Source of the DNA: Nitratireductor arenosus
GTDB lineage: Bacteria > Pseudomonadota > Alphaproteobacteria > Rhizobiales > Rhizobiaceae
Length of the DNA: 64,000 nucleotides
Assembly (NCBI RefSeq): GCF_009742725.1
Contig: NZ_WPHG01000003.1
Coordinates: forward strand, 806,001 to 870,000
Reading direction: 5' to 3'
Shown: positions 1 through 8,291 of the stretch, piece by piece
Layout of the letters: each line of letters begins with the position of its first letter
Numbering within the stretch: position 1 is the first letter of the stretch
Translations under genes and position numbers: made by a program
The notes under the pieces: generated by a model
What the model saw: only the letters and a program-made list of their open reading frames with translations
Told to the model about the DNA's origin: nothing
Databases searched by the model: none

Positions 1-864
1 GGCGTGTTCGACGGCTACAGCGTGCGTGTGGTCGAGAAGATGGGCTTCAAGACCGCCTGTACGACGGGCGCCGGCCTGTCGAATTCGCGGCTCGGCGTGC
101 CCGATGTCGGCATTATGGGGCTGACCGACAATGTCGAGGCTTGCCGGATGATCGCGCGCAGCGTCTCCATTCCCGTCATGGCCGACGCCGACACCGGCTA
201 TGGCAATCCGGTCACCGTCTATCACACCATCCAGCGCTTCGAGGAGGCCGGCGTCGCCGGCGTCAATATCGAGGACCAGGTCAGCCCGAAACGCTGCGGC
301 CACATGACCGGCAAGGACGTGATCGACATGCGCGAGATGGCGCGCAAGATCGAGGCGGCCTGCGACGCGCGTAAGGATGATGATTTTGTCGTTCTGGCCA
401 GGACCGATGCGATCGCCGTCGAGGGCATCGAAGGCGCGATCCGTCGCGCCAGGCTCTATGCCAAGGCCGGCGCCGACATGATCTTCGCCGATGCGATCGC
501 CGGCGAGGAGCAGATCAAGCGCCTGGTCGACGCCGTCCCGGTACCGGTCTCGGTTAATATGGGCTTCGGTATCCGCAGCCGTCCGACGACGCCGCTGGTC
601 CCGATCCGTCGGCTGGCCGAGCTCGGCGTTAAGCGCGTGACCCTGCCGCGCATGCTGCCCGCGGCCGCTTTGATGGCGATGGAGAACGCGCTTAATATCC
701 TCAAGGCATCGATCGCCACCGGCGAGGTCGTCGACCGTCCCGACCTGCTGGTCGGTATCGACGACATCTGGGAGCTGATGGAGCAGCCCCGGATCAAGCA
801 GATGGAAAGCCACTACAACGATCTCAGCGGCGTCGTCGTGCCCGAGGAGCGCGCCGCTTCCTGA
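1..864 (+). CDS. Isocitrate lyase/PEP mutase family lyase, 5' truncated by window
   Basis: Member of the isocitrate lyase/phosphoenolpyruvate mutase superfamily, TIM-barrel enzymes that cleave C-C or P-C bonds of small carboxylic acids (oxaloacetate, 2-methylisocitrate and similar). The frame is open from base 1, and relatives carry some 15-25 residues before the FDGYS segment seen here, so the true start lies upstream; the GTG at 4 is only the first start-like codon. Counted from it, DADTGYGNP (about 61-69) is the metal/substrate loop, IEDQ (89-92) the acidic patch and PKRCGH (95-100) the Cys loop that is KKCGH in classical lyases. It ends shortly before the convergent TTT transporter genes, which suggests it acts on an imported carboxylate. 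The exact substrate cannot be read from sequence. Confidence 0.85.
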   Translation, partial: GVFDGYSVRVVEKMGFKTACTTGAGLSNSRLGVPDVGIMGLTDNVEACRMIARSVSIPVMADADTGYGNPVTVYHTIQRFEEAGVAGVNIEDQVSPKRCGHMTGKDVIDMREMARKIEAACDARKDDDFVVLARTDAIAVEGIEGAIRRARLYAKAGADMIFADAIAGEEQIKRLVDAVPVPVSVNMGFGIRSRPTTPLVPIRRLAELGVKRVTLPRMLPAAALMAMENALNILKASIATGEVVDRPDLLVGIDDIWELMEQPRIKQMESHYNDLSGVVVPEERAAS

Positions 865-923
865 GGCAATCGCCGTCCGTAGCGTCTTGCCCAGGCGGCC
901 CGCAACCTCGGCAAAGCCCGTTT

Positions 924-957
924 GCAATGGCGCCTCTCTGCGGCGCCATTGCCGTTT
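924..957. terminator. Hairpin between convergent genes
   Basis: A perfect 11-bp stem, GCAATGGCGCC (924-934) and GGCGCCATTGC (942-952), with a 7-base loop lies between the convergent lyase and tctA genes and is followed by CGTTTC. The T-run is short, so termination is likely rather than certain; it could serve both strands. Confidence 0.5.
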
Positions 958-1057
958 CGGGGGCTGCCGATCGCGCCCTTGCTGCCCGGTTTGCCGCGGC
1001 GGATGAAAGCCGGCCGCGCTCCGCCTGCTCGTGACCCGCCGATATCCGGCGCCGGCT

Positions 1058-2593
1058 TTATTCGGCGCTGGCGCTTTCCTGGCTCTTCTTCGCGGCGGCG
1101 CTCTTGCCGAACCGCGCCTTCAGCGACGGCAGCAGCATAGCTACGAACAGGATCGCCGCGGCAGCGAGGAAGGCCGCGCTGATCGGACGGTCGATAAAGG
1201 TGGTCAGGTCGCCGCGCGAGAAAAGCAGCGCGCGCCGGAAATGCTGCTCGATCATCGGTCCCAGGATGAAGCCCATCAGGAGCGGCGCAGTCGGGTACTG
1301 GAAGGCGTTCATCAGATAACCGACAATGCCGAAGACGATCACCATCAAGACGTCGAACGGGCTGTTGTTGACGCTGTAGACGCCGACGCAGATGAAGAAG
1401 GTGACGGCCGGAAACAGGATGCGCTTGGGGATCGTCAGGATGCGCACCCAAATCCCGATCAGCGGGATGTTGAGCACCAGAAGCATCAGATTGCCAACCC
1501 AGAAGCTGACGACCAGGCCCCAGAACAGATCGGCGTGCTCGGTGAAGAATTCCGGCCGCGGCTGGATGCCGTGGATCATCATCGCACCCAGCAGCACCGC
1601 CATCGCCGCGTCGCCGGGAATGCCGAGCGCCAGCGTGGGAATGAACGCGGCCTGGGTCGAGGCGTTGTTGGCGGCCTCCGGGGCGGAGATGCCTTCGATC
1701 GCGCCGCGGCCGAACCGGCTCGGGTCGCGCGCCACCCGCTTTTCCAGCGCGTAGGACAAAAACGCCGCCAGCGTCGGTCCGGCGCCCGGCAGCGTGCCGA
1801 TGAAGGAGCCGATGCCGGCGCCGCGAATGGCGGGCTTCCAGCATTGGCTGAGATCTTTCCGCGTCGGCACCAGGTCGCGCATTCGAACCTTCTGCAATTG
1901 CGAGGCGTCGCGCTCCGGGGTTCCGGCGTTCTTGAGGATCTCGGCCACGCCGAACAGCCCCATCGCCATCGCGACGAGATTGAGCCCATCCTGCAATTCC
2001 AGGATGCCGAAAGTGTAGCGAAGCTGTCCGGAGGTCGTGTCCATGCCGACCATGGCCAGCATCAACCCGGCCACGACCGAGGCGACGCCCTTGAGTGGAT
2101 TGCCGAGCGACATAGTCGCCGCTGCGATCAGGCCCAGTAGCATGATGGAAAAATATTCGGCCGAGGAGAATTTGAGCGCCATTGCGCCGAGCGCCGGGGC
2201 GAAGCTCATCAAAAGCACGATCGCAAAGCAGCCGCCGAAGAAAGAGGTGAGCGTCGTGATGAACAGCGCGACGCCCGCGCGTCCCTGCTTGGCCATCGGG
2301 TAACCGTCGATCGCGGTGACCGCGGTCGTCGAGGTGCCTGGCAGGTTGAGCAGGATCGACGCAGTCGAGCCGCCATATTGCGCGCCGTAGAAAATGCCGG
2401 CGAGCATGATCAGCGCCGCCATCGGTTCCAGGTGGTAGGTGATCGGCAGGATCATTGCTACCGCCGCGAGCGGGCCGATGCCCGGCAACACGCCGATGAA
2501 CATGCCGATTGTCACGCCGAGGAAGCAGAACAGCAGCGCCTCGGCCGTTATCGCCGTTTCGATGCCGAGCGCCAGTCCGGAAATCAGGTCCAT
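1058..2593 (-). CDS. tctA: TTT transporter large membrane subunit TctA
   Basis: Large integral-membrane subunit of a tripartite tricarboxylate transporter, a secondary importer of di/tricarboxylates that works with a periplasmic TctC protein. The 511-residue hydrophobic protein shows the two-fold repeat of the family: LPGIGP at 36-41 and LPGAGP at 268-273, each starting a conserved re-entrant segment, plus the GAQYGGSTASILLNLPG segment at 70-86. The start is the ATG at 2593, preceded by GGGAGG on the minus strand; longer upstream frame lies inside tctB. It begins 2 bases after the tctB stop, so the two are translated together. Substrate unknown; the neighbouring lyase and FAD enzyme point to a carboxylate. 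Confidence 0.93.
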   Translation of the reverse strand: MDLISGLALGIETAITAEALLFCFLGVTIGMFIGVLPGIGPLAAVAMILPITYHLEPMAALIMLAGIFYGAQYGGSTASILLNLPGTSTTAVTAIDGYPMAKQGRAGVALFITTLTSFFGGCFAIVLLMSFAPALGAMALKFSSAEYFSIMLLGLIAAATMSLGNPLKGVASVVAGLMLAMVGMDTTSGQLRYTFGILELQDGLNLVAMAMGLFGVAEILKNAGTPERDASQLQKVRMRDLVPTRKDLSQCWKPAIRGAGIGSFIGTLPGAGPTLAAFLSYALEKRVARDPSRFGRGAIEGISAPEAANNASTQAAFIPTLALGIPGDAAMAVLLGAMMIHGIQPRPEFFTEHADLFWGLVVSFWVGNLMLLVLNIPLIGIWVRILTIPKRILFPAVTFFICVGVYSVNNSPFDVLMVIVFGIVGYLMNAFQYPTAPLLMGFILGPMIEQHFRRALLFSRGDLTTFIDRPISAAFLAAAAILFVAMLLPSLKARFGKSAAAKKSQESASAE

Positions 2594-2595
2594 CG

Positions 2596-3036
2596 TTAGC
2601 CTCCCAGCATCGATAGCGGAATCTTGAGACCGACGATAAAGACCAGCCAGCCGAAAACGCACAGCCCCGCGGTGAGCAGAAGCGCGGAGCGCCATGTCGT
2701 TTCCCGCTCGACCATCGCGCACAACACAACCAGGATCGCCGTGGCCGGCAGGAAGCCGATCCGGTCGACCATGAGCGCCCAGGCCAAAATGCCGCCCAGG
2801 ATCATCACGAAGGGCCGCAGCCGCAGTACCACCTCCGTCTTTTCGGCCGTGCGGCTTTGCCAGGCGAGCACCGCGCCGAGCCCGATCAGGAGAACGCTCA
2901 GCGCGACCGGGAAGAAGCCGGCGCCCATGCGTACCACCGTGCCCATCGGATAGCCGAGGGCGATGATCAGGCAGCCTATGCCGAGCCCGATCAGGACCAG
3001 TGCGGCCTGCAATTCGTTGCGGTTGAAATCAGACAT
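2596..3036 (-). CDS. tctB: TTT transporter small membrane subunit TctB
   Basis: Small membrane subunit of the tripartite tricarboxylate transporter. The 146-residue protein has four predicted hydrophobic helices, the last containing GWLVFIVGLKIPLS near the C-terminus, a pattern typical of TctB, which is poorly conserved in sequence. The ATG at 3036 was chosen because it lies 8 bases inside the end of the upstream SDR gene, giving the tight overlap expected in an operon, and because the N-terminal extension above it is not hydrophobic and is arginine-rich. Order on the minus strand is SDR - tctB - tctA. Confidence 0.88.
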   Translation of the reverse strand: MSDFNRNELQAALVLIGLGIGCLIIALGYPMGTVVRMGAGFFPVALSVLLIGLGAVLAWQSRTAEKTEVVLRLRPFVMILGGILAWALMVDRIGFLPATAILVVLCAMVERETTWRSALLLTAGLCVFGWLVFIVGLKIPLSMLGG

Positions 3037-3799
3037 GCGGCCGATCTCCGATGGGCGCGGCGGGGGCGGTGAGGCCGGCGAGTGACAGGCCGCCGCAATG
3101 ATAAAGGGTTTGTCCGGTGATCGCGCCCGCTTCTTGCGATAGCAGGAAGCAGATCGTCGCCGCGATTTCATCGGGCGCGATCAGGCGGCCGAGCGGGGGC
3201 AGGGCGACGGGGGCGGCGGCGCGTGCCTTGTCCTTCAGTTGCGGCGTGTCGGTCGGGCCTGGCGCCACGGCGTTGACGGTGATGCCGCGCGCGACGCAGT
3301 CGAGCGCAAGCGCGCGCGCCAGACCTTCGGTTCCCGCCTTGGAGGCCGAATAGAGGCCGCGGCCGCTGCGTCCCTGCGAGGCGCGGCTCGACACCAGCAC
3401 AATCCGGCCGCGCCGGTCGGGCATGCGCGGCAGCAGCGTTTCGGCCAGCCGTTGCGGCGCCGCCACATGCAGCCGCCACAGCCTCGCCCCGAGATCGCCA
3501 CGGGTGTCCGGGTCGTCGTCCGCCCTTAGGATGCCGGCTGCGTGCACCAGCCCCTGATAGCGCTCGCCGGCGATCGTGGAAAGGGGCGCATCGAGCCCCG
3601 TCGCTGTGGCGAGATCGGCGCGCAAGTGCTGGTATCGGGGATGTGAGAGGGCGATATCGGCGGGCGCGATGTCGATGCCGTCGACGAACCAGCCCCGGTC
3701 GAGCAGCCGCAGGGCGACCGCGCGACCGATCCCCGAGGCCGCCCCGGTAACGAGAATGCGGTCGGTTCCCGGTGTCCTTGTAGTGTCGTTGTCGGGCAT
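3029..3799 (-). CDS. Short-chain dehydrogenase/reductase
   Basis: Classical SDR oxidoreductase of 256 residues using NAD(P)(H). The cofactor glycine motif TGAASGIG lies at 18-25; the catalytic Ser is in LVSS (137-138) and the Tyr/Lys pair in YSASK (Y150, K154); AVAPGPTDTP is the usual post-catalytic loop. Start ATG at 3799 removes an unlikely basic leader. It is first in the minus-strand operon with tctB and tctA, so it probably oxidises or reduces a hydroxy/keto acid brought in by that transporter. The substrate is an inference from context only. Confidence 0.85.
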   Translation of the reverse strand: MPDNDTTRTPGTDRILVTGAASGIGRAVALRLLDRGWFVDGIDIAPADIALSHPRYQHLRADLATATGLDAPLSTIAGERYQGLVHAAGILRADDDPDTRGDLGARLWRLHVAAPQRLAETLLPRMPDRRGRIVLVSSRASQGRSGRGLYSASKAGTEGLARALALDCVARGITVNAVAPGPTDTPQLKDKARAAAPVALPPLGRLIAPDEIAATICFLLSQEAGAITGQTLYHCGGLSLAGLTAPAAPIGDRPHV

Positions 3800-4041
3800 G
3801 ATCGCCACATTTTCCAGATCGTTGCGGCGTCCGATCGCCTGCGGTGGCGACAAATTTGCGCGGTGGGCTTGTACTGTCAACAGTCTTGCCGGCCTATCAA
3901 ATCCGCGCATTGGGTCGGCTCTGACCCAACTCTTGCGCTATCTATTTGTTTATACATTACTTTTATGAGAAGTGAATATGAAGGCACGGATTTTTCGATG
4001 AAATCAAAAACCGTTTCGTACCGCGAGGGGGGGCAAAACTG

Positions 4042-4070
4042 TTGACTTAATCATAGCTGCGCTCAATAGT
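4042..4070 (+). promoter_or_regulatory. Candidate sigma70-type promoter for FAD enzyme-tctC
   Basis: TTGACT (4042-4047), a 17-base spacer and AATAGT (4065-4070) resemble -35 and -10 elements pointing to the FAD oxidoreductase. The -35 sits inside the repeated 9-mer ACTGTTGAC. The leader from here to the start at 4190 would be about 110 bases. Confidence 0.4.
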
Positions 4071-4079
4071 GTCGACACT
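4068..4079. promoter_or_regulatory. 12-bp perfect palindrome, candidate operator
   Basis: AGTGTCGACACT is a perfect palindrome overlapping the 3' edge of the candidate -10 element, where a bound repressor would block transcription. No cognate regulator lies next to it; the TetR gene at 6.7-7.4 kb has its own, different operator. Confidence 0.45.
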
Positions 4080-4189
4080 TTTACGGGGTGAGACCGATGG
4101 CGAACACGCTGACGAAGGCCGTTGTGGTGGCCAGGACGCGTTCGAATCGTCAACGGTCGGCACACGGTCAGTTCCGCGAAGGGAGTGCA

Positions 4190-5632
4190 ATGGCGACCGA
4201 CGTCGACGCCAGGGTGGATGTGTTGGTGATCGGTGCCGGGGGATGCGGGCTGGTGGCCGCGCTCGCGGCGGATCGGCTTGGCGCCAGCGTCGCCATCGTG
4301 GAAAAGGCTCCCGTCTGCCAGGGCAATACCGCGCTGTCGAGTGGCTCGATCCCGGCTGCGGGAACCAGGCTCCAGCGTGCCGCGGGCGTGGTTGACACGG
4401 CCGAAACCTTCGCACGCGATCTGGCAATGGTCGCCGGGCCGCATGACGCGTCGCATTTGGTCGGTGTGCTCGCGGCGGTCTCCGCCGAACTGATCGACTT
4501 CCTTATCGATGATACCGGTCTCGAGCTGGATCTCGTCACCAAATACAAACATGTCGGCCATGGCACCCATCGCCTGCACGCCCCGCCGTCGCGCCGCGGC
4601 GCCGATCTGATAGGCGGCCTCGAACGGGCGGTGGCGCGGCGGGATATCCCGCTGGCCTTCTCGCAACCGGCCACGGCGCTGATCGACGACGGCGCGCGGG
4701 TCTGCGGCGCCGTCGTCGGCACCCCCGCCGCGCCGTCGCGCATCGGTGCCGACGCCGTTATCCTCGCCTGCAACGGGTTTGCCGCGCGCGCCGACCTTCT
4801 GGCTCATCACTGCCCCGGGGCGACCGGCGCCATCTATGCCGGCTCGCCGCACAGCGCCGGCGAGGCGCTCGAATGGGGGCTCGCGCTTGATGCCGGGACC
4901 GGCAATCTCGGCGCCTATCAGGGCCATGCCGCCATCAGTGTTGAAACCGGCGCCTTGATGACCTGGACGCTGGTCGAGCGCGGCGCGATCGTCGTCGACG
5001 GTCGCGGTCGCCGCTTCGGCGACGAAACCCTCGGCTATTCGGCTTTCGCTGATCTCGAGCTTGCCGGCACCGGCCCGTTCCATCTGGTCTACGACGCCCG
5101 CATCGCCGAGGACGTGGCGGCCGGCCAACCCGACTTTGCCGCCGCCTGCGCCATGGGTGTCGCCCGGAGCGCCGGCTCTCCCGGCGAGATCGAGGTCGCG
5201 ACGGGATTGCCTGCAGGGGCGCTGGCGCAAACGCTTGCAGCCGCGCGTGCGGCCGCGCGCGGCGAGGCGCCCGACGCGTTCGGGCGCCTCGCGTGGGGTT
5301 TTGGGCCGCTCGGTGCCGCACTGCGCTACAGCGCGATCCAACCAGCCTGTTTCCACACCCAGGGCGGTCTGATGGTCAACGGCCATGCCGAAGTGATCCG
5401 CAAGGACGGAACCGCCATCCCCGGGCTTTACGCCGGCGGCGGCGCGGCGGTCGGGATCAGCGGGCGCCGTGGCGGCGCCGGCTACGTGTCGGGCAACGGC
5501 CTCTTGTCGGCGCTCGGTCTCGGTTTCATCGCCGGGCGCGCAGCCGCTGCCCGCCTGGTGTCGCCGTCCGCCCCGCCGAGGCTGGCCGGCCGGTACGATG
5601 TCTCCAACCAATCCATTCACAACGGAGGATGA
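4190..5632 (+). CDS. FAD-dependent oxidoreductase, fumarate-reductase flavoprotein type
   Basis: 480-residue flavoprotein of the fumarate reductase/succinate dehydrogenase FAD-binding family, which also includes 3-ketosteroid dehydrogenases and tricarballylate dehydrogenases. The dinucleotide-binding GAGGCG lies at 15-20 after a beta-strand, with the acidic VEKAP end of the second strand following; the C-terminal GLYAGGGAAVGISG...SGNGLLSALG region is the conserved FAD-capping segment. ATG 4190 follows GGGAG by four bases; the open frame above it is the untranslated leader. Its stop codon region supplies the ribosome site of tctC, so the two are coupled. A role in dehydrogenating the carboxylate imported by the TTT system is plausible but unproven. 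Confidence 0.85.
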   Translation: MATDVDARVDVLVIGAGGCGLVAALAADRLGASVAIVEKAPVCQGNTALSSGSIPAAGTRLQRAAGVVDTAETFARDLAMVAGPHDASHLVGVLAAVSAELIDFLIDDTGLELDLVTKYKHVGHGTHRLHAPPSRRGADLIGGLERAVARRDIPLAFSQPATALIDDGARVCGAVVGTPAAPSRIGADAVILACNGFAARADLLAHHCPGATGAIYAGSPHSAGEALEWGLALDAGTGNLGAYQGHAAISVETGALMTWTLVERGAIVVDGRGRRFGDETLGYSAFADLELAGTGPFHLVYDARIAEDVAAGQPDFAAACAMGVARSAGSPGEIEVATGLPAGALAQTLAAARAAARGEAPDAFGRLAWGFGPLGAALRYSAIQPACFHTQGGLMVNGHAEVIRKDGTAIPGLYAGGGAAVGISGRRGGAGYVSGNGLLSALGLGFIAGRAAAARLVSPSAPPRLAGRYDVSNQSIHNGG

Positions 5633-5633
5633 T

Positions 5634-6593
5634 ATGAAGACCATATTCAAGACCCTGTTGGCCGGGGCCGCGCTTGCCCTCGGCCTGGGCGCGGCGAGCG
5701 CCCAGAACTTTCCCGAGCGCGCCGTGACGATCGTCGTGCCCTATTCGCCAGGCTCGACCGACACCATGGCCCGCACGTTGGCCGAGGACATGTCGCAGGC
5801 GCTCGGCCAGCCGGTGGTGGTCGAGACCCGTCCCGGAGCGGGCGGCACGGTTGGCGCGTCGGAGGTGGTCAAGGCCGATCCGGACGGCTACACGCTGTTG
5901 ATGGCGGTGAGCTCGGTCCAGACGGTTGCGCCGCACCAGCGCGAACTGCCCTACGGGTTCGGCGATCTGAAGCCGGTGGCCCGCGTCGCCGTCGGTCCAA
6001 ATGTGATCGCAGCGCGTTCCGGCGCGCCGTTCAAGACGATCGAGGAGTTTATCGCCTATGCGCGCGATAATCCCGGCAAGGTCAGCTACGGCAGCGCCGG
6101 CACCGGCGGCGCCACCCATATCGCGGCCGAGGCGATCGCCCGGGCTGCCGACATCAAGCTGTTTCACATTCCCTTCGGCGGCGTGACGCCGGCGATCGCC
6201 GCGACGATCGCCGGTGATGTCGACGTCGTGCTCGGCTTCGCCTCGGCGATCCTGCCGCGCGGCGAATCGGGCCAGCTCGTGCCGTTGGCACAGCTCTCCG
6301 AAAAGCGCGCCTCGCTGGCGCCGGACCTGCCGACCCTGATGGATGCGGGGGTTGATCTGGCCCTGCCGCCGAATATCGGCCTGTGGGCGCCGGCAGAGAC
6401 GCCCGACGACGTCGTTGCCGCGCTGGCGGACGCCGCCGAGAAGGCGGCCGGAGGCGAAACCTTTCAGAACTTCGCCAAGAAGGCGCTGGTCGAGATCGAT
6501 TATGCCGGCCCGGCCGATTTCGGCGCCGTGCTGAAGAAGGAAGACGCCTTCTTCGCCGAATTGCTGCCGACGATCGATTTTTCGCAGCAGTAA
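5634..6593 (+). CDS. tctC: TTT periplasmic solute-binding protein (TctC/Bug family)
   Basis: 319-residue extracytoplasmic binding protein of the Bug/TctC family that captures a carboxylate for TctAB. A Sec signal peptide ends at ASA|QN (residue 23), followed by FPERAVTIVVPYSPGSTDTMAR, the conserved ligand-loop region, and later the family GSAGTGGATHIAAE segment. The start ATG at 5634 is one base after the upstream TGA and uses GGAGGA within the end of the FAD gene. It is unusual that tctC diverges from tctBA rather than preceding it; each TTT half travels with its own oxidoreductase. Confidence 0.92.
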   Translation: MKTIFKTLLAGAALALGLGAASAQNFPERAVTIVVPYSPGSTDTMARTLAEDMSQALGQPVVVETRPGAGGTVGASEVVKADPDGYTLLMAVSSVQTVAPHQRELPYGFGDLKPVARVAVGPNVIAARSGAPFKTIEEFIAYARDNPGKVSYGSAGTGGATHIAAEAIARAADIKLFHIPFGGVTPAIAATIAGDVDVVLGFASAILPRGESGQLVPLAQLSEKRASLAPDLPTLMDAGVDLALPPNIGLWAPAETPDDVVAALADAAEKAAGGETFQNFAKKALVEIDYAGPADFGAVLKKEDAFFAELLPTIDFSQQ

Positions 6594-6619
6594 AGCCGGC
6601 ACCGATCTGACGTATCCGG

Positions 6620-6648
6620 CGGGGTCTCCTTCGGGAGGCCCCGTTTTC
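6620..6648 (+). terminator. Rho-independent terminator after tctC
   Basis: A stem CGGGGTCTCC / GGAGGCCCCG (one G-U pair) with a short loop is followed by TTTTCGTT. It sits 27 bases after the tctC stop. Confidence 0.75.
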
Positions 6649-6722
6649 GTTCAGGCATCGTTTGCGTCCGCCCGTGCCGCACTGCCGGACGCACACCCGC
6701 CGGTTCCCTCGCCGCGGTCTTT

Positions 6723-7391
6723 TCAATCGTCGTTTCGATCGAGGCCGTCGAGTATCAGGTCGAGGCCGACCGTGAACTCGTCGCCATAGGCGTAGCCCGG
6801 CTGCAATACGTGCTCGCGGGTCATCTCCGCAAGGTGCGGATAGGTGTCGGCCGGCAAATGCTGCAGCATGGTCTCGGCCAGTGCCGCCAGGTCGTCGGGC
6901 GTATCGAAGGGCAGGTTCAATTCCTGCAGCACGAAGCCGTAAATATAGCTGTCGAGTACGGAATAGGCATGCGCGGTCCGGGCGACCGAAAACCCGTTCG
7001 CGCGCAGGCAGCCGATCACCGCGTCGTGGTGGCGCAAGGTCGCCGGGCCCGGATTGCGGCGCGAATCCAGCAGACCAAGCGCCCAGGGGTGGCTGCGTAG
7101 CATGGTCCTGGCCGCGATCGCCCGCGTGCGCATGGCGGCCTTCCAGTTCTCGTCCGCGCGCGGCAGGCTGATCTCGCCGAAGGCGAAATCGACCATGGCG
7201 TCGAGGATCGCGTCCTTGTTGGCGACATGGTGGTAGAGCGACATCGCCTCGACCCCCAGCCGGTCGGCCAGCTTGCGCATCGACAGCGCCGCGATGCCGT
7301 GCGCATCCGCTAGCGCGACCGCTTCCCGCACCACACGTTCCCGTGTGAGCCGGCCCTTTTTTCGATCGGTTTTCGCGCTCGGTGCAGCCAT
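6723..7391 (-). CDS. TetR family transcriptional regulator
   Basis: 222-residue repressor. The N-terminal helix-turn-helix spans about 18-60, with the recognition helix in [20 protein letters not shown]; the remainder is an all-helical ligand-binding domain of the TetR_C type with [13 protein letters not shown]. It is divergent from the NAD(P)-binding gene at 7512, and the 120-base gap holds a tandem dyad (7416-7445) directly upstream of this start, so it probably represses itself and the neighbour. Ligand unknown. Confidence 0.9.
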   Translation of the reverse strand: MAAPSAKTDRKKGRLTRERVVREAVALADAHGIAALSMRKLADRLGVEAMSLYHHVANKDAILDAMVDFAFGEISLPRADENWKAAMRTRAIAARTMLRSHPWALGLLDSRRNPGPATLRHHDAVIGCLRANGFSVARTAHAYSVLDSYIYGFVLQELNLPFDTPDDLAALAETMLQHLPADTYPHLAEMTREHVLQPGYAYGDEFTVGLDLILDGLDRNDD

Positions 7392-7415
7392 CGCCGGTTT
7401 CCAGTCCTTGACAAC

Positions 7416-7445
7416 CTTACACCGTATATATACTTACAGCGTAAG
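7416..7445. promoter_or_regulatory. Tandem TetR-type operator
   Basis: CTTACAGCGTAAG (7433-7445) is a perfect 5-3-5 palindrome. A weaker copy, CTTACACCGTATA (7416-7428, with TAC-ACC-GTA arms), starts 17 bases earlier. Both lie between the divergent TetR and NAD(P)-binding genes, a classic autoregulated layout. Confidence 0.7.
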
Positions 7446-7511
7446 GGAATGGATGAGCCGTCCGCTCAGGCCCTTGCCGGGCGCTTGTGAACAACAAAAG
7501 GAAGTCTGACC

Positions 7512-8288
7512 GTGACAACAGCGACAGCGGGCGCGGCGCCCCGAGTGGCTTCGCCGAAAAGGATCTGCATCGTTGGCGCGTCGGGCAAGCTCGGGCGCTA
7601 TATGGTCCAGCACGCGCTTGAGCGCGGTTACGAGGTGGTCGGCGTCTGCCGGCCGCAAAGTGTCGACAAGCTAAAAGCCTTCGCGGACCGCGTCACCATC
7701 GTTCCCGGCCGTACCGACGACCGCGATGTCATCCGGCGCGCGGTCGCGGGCTGCGATGCCGTCCTCGTCGTGCTCGTGCCCTGGGGCGTGCGCAACTATG
7801 CCAGCGGCACCGCCCAGGCCGTACTCGACTTCGCCGCGCCCGATGCACGCCTGGTCTTTTCCTGTGGGTGGCATATCAGTCGCGACGGCCGCGACGTCTA
7901 TTCGTGGCAATTCCGGACTTTGGTGAAGCTGATCGGCTGGCTGGCCAGGCTCGCCCGCCTGGTCGATATTGACGACCAGGTGGAGGCGTGCCGGCGCGTC
8001 TTTGCCAGCGACCGGCGATGGACCGTGGTGCGCGGCAGCGATCTGGAGGAGGGCGACAGCCAGGGCCTGCCGGTATGGAGCCGGCACGTCGGCGATCCGG
8101 TCCTGGCCAGCAACCGCACGCGGCGCGTCGATTTTGCCCTGTTCATGGTCGCCGCGATCGACGATGAGGCGCTGGTGCGTGAGGCGCCGGCGATCGTCGG
8201 CTGCCGCACGCCGTCCGCGCTCGCCCACACCACGTCCGGCTCTGGCGCGCAGGCCTACTCCGCCGCGGTGCCTGTTCAGCGCGGATGA
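7512..8288 (+). CDS. NAD(P)-binding NmrA-like protein
   Basis: 258-residue Rossmann-fold protein of the NAD(P)H-binding/NmrA-like atypical SDR group. The glycine motif GASGKLG is at 22-28; there is no canonical Tyr-x3-Lys catalytic pair, as usual for this group, which contains both reductases and redox sensors. The GTG start at 7512 follows AAGGAAG by 6 bases; no in-frame ATG fits. It is regulated, most likely repressed, by the divergent TetR protein. It ends three bases before the convergent mtnA stop. Confidence 0.75.
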   Translation: MTTATAGAAPRVASPKRICIVGASGKLGRYMVQHALERGYEVVGVCRPQSVDKLKAFADRVTIVPGRTDDRDVIRRAVAGCDAVLVVLVPWGVRNYASGTAQAVLDFAAPDARLVFSCGWHISRDGRDVYSWQFRTLVKLIGWLARLARLVDIDDQVEACRRVFASDRRWTVVRGSDLEEGDSQGLPVWSRHVGDPVLASNRTRRVDFALFMVAAIDDEALVREAPAIVGCRTPSALAHTTSGSGAQAYSAAVPVQRG

Positions 8289-8291
8289 ACG

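Larger units (their letters stand above)
3800..4189. other. Divergent regulatory region, no gene
   Basis: 390 bases between the SDR-tctB-tctA operon (minus) and the FAD oxidoreductase-tctC pair (plus). No convincing gene is present. It is richer in A/T than its flanks, and the 9-mer ACTGTTGAC occurs twice in opposite orientation, at 3876-3884 (minus; part of ACTGT-CA-ACAGT, 3873-3884) and at 4038-4046 (plus). These look like sites for a regulator of both arms, but no regulator gene adjoins them. Confidence 0.6.

Noticed and set aside
813-2729. Very long open frame on the minus strand overlapping tctA
   Set aside because: It is an alternative frame of the real tctA gene: Arg/Gly/His-rich, no recognisable domain, while the overlapping frame is a textbook TctA. 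GC-rich coding DNA routinely leaves such frames open.
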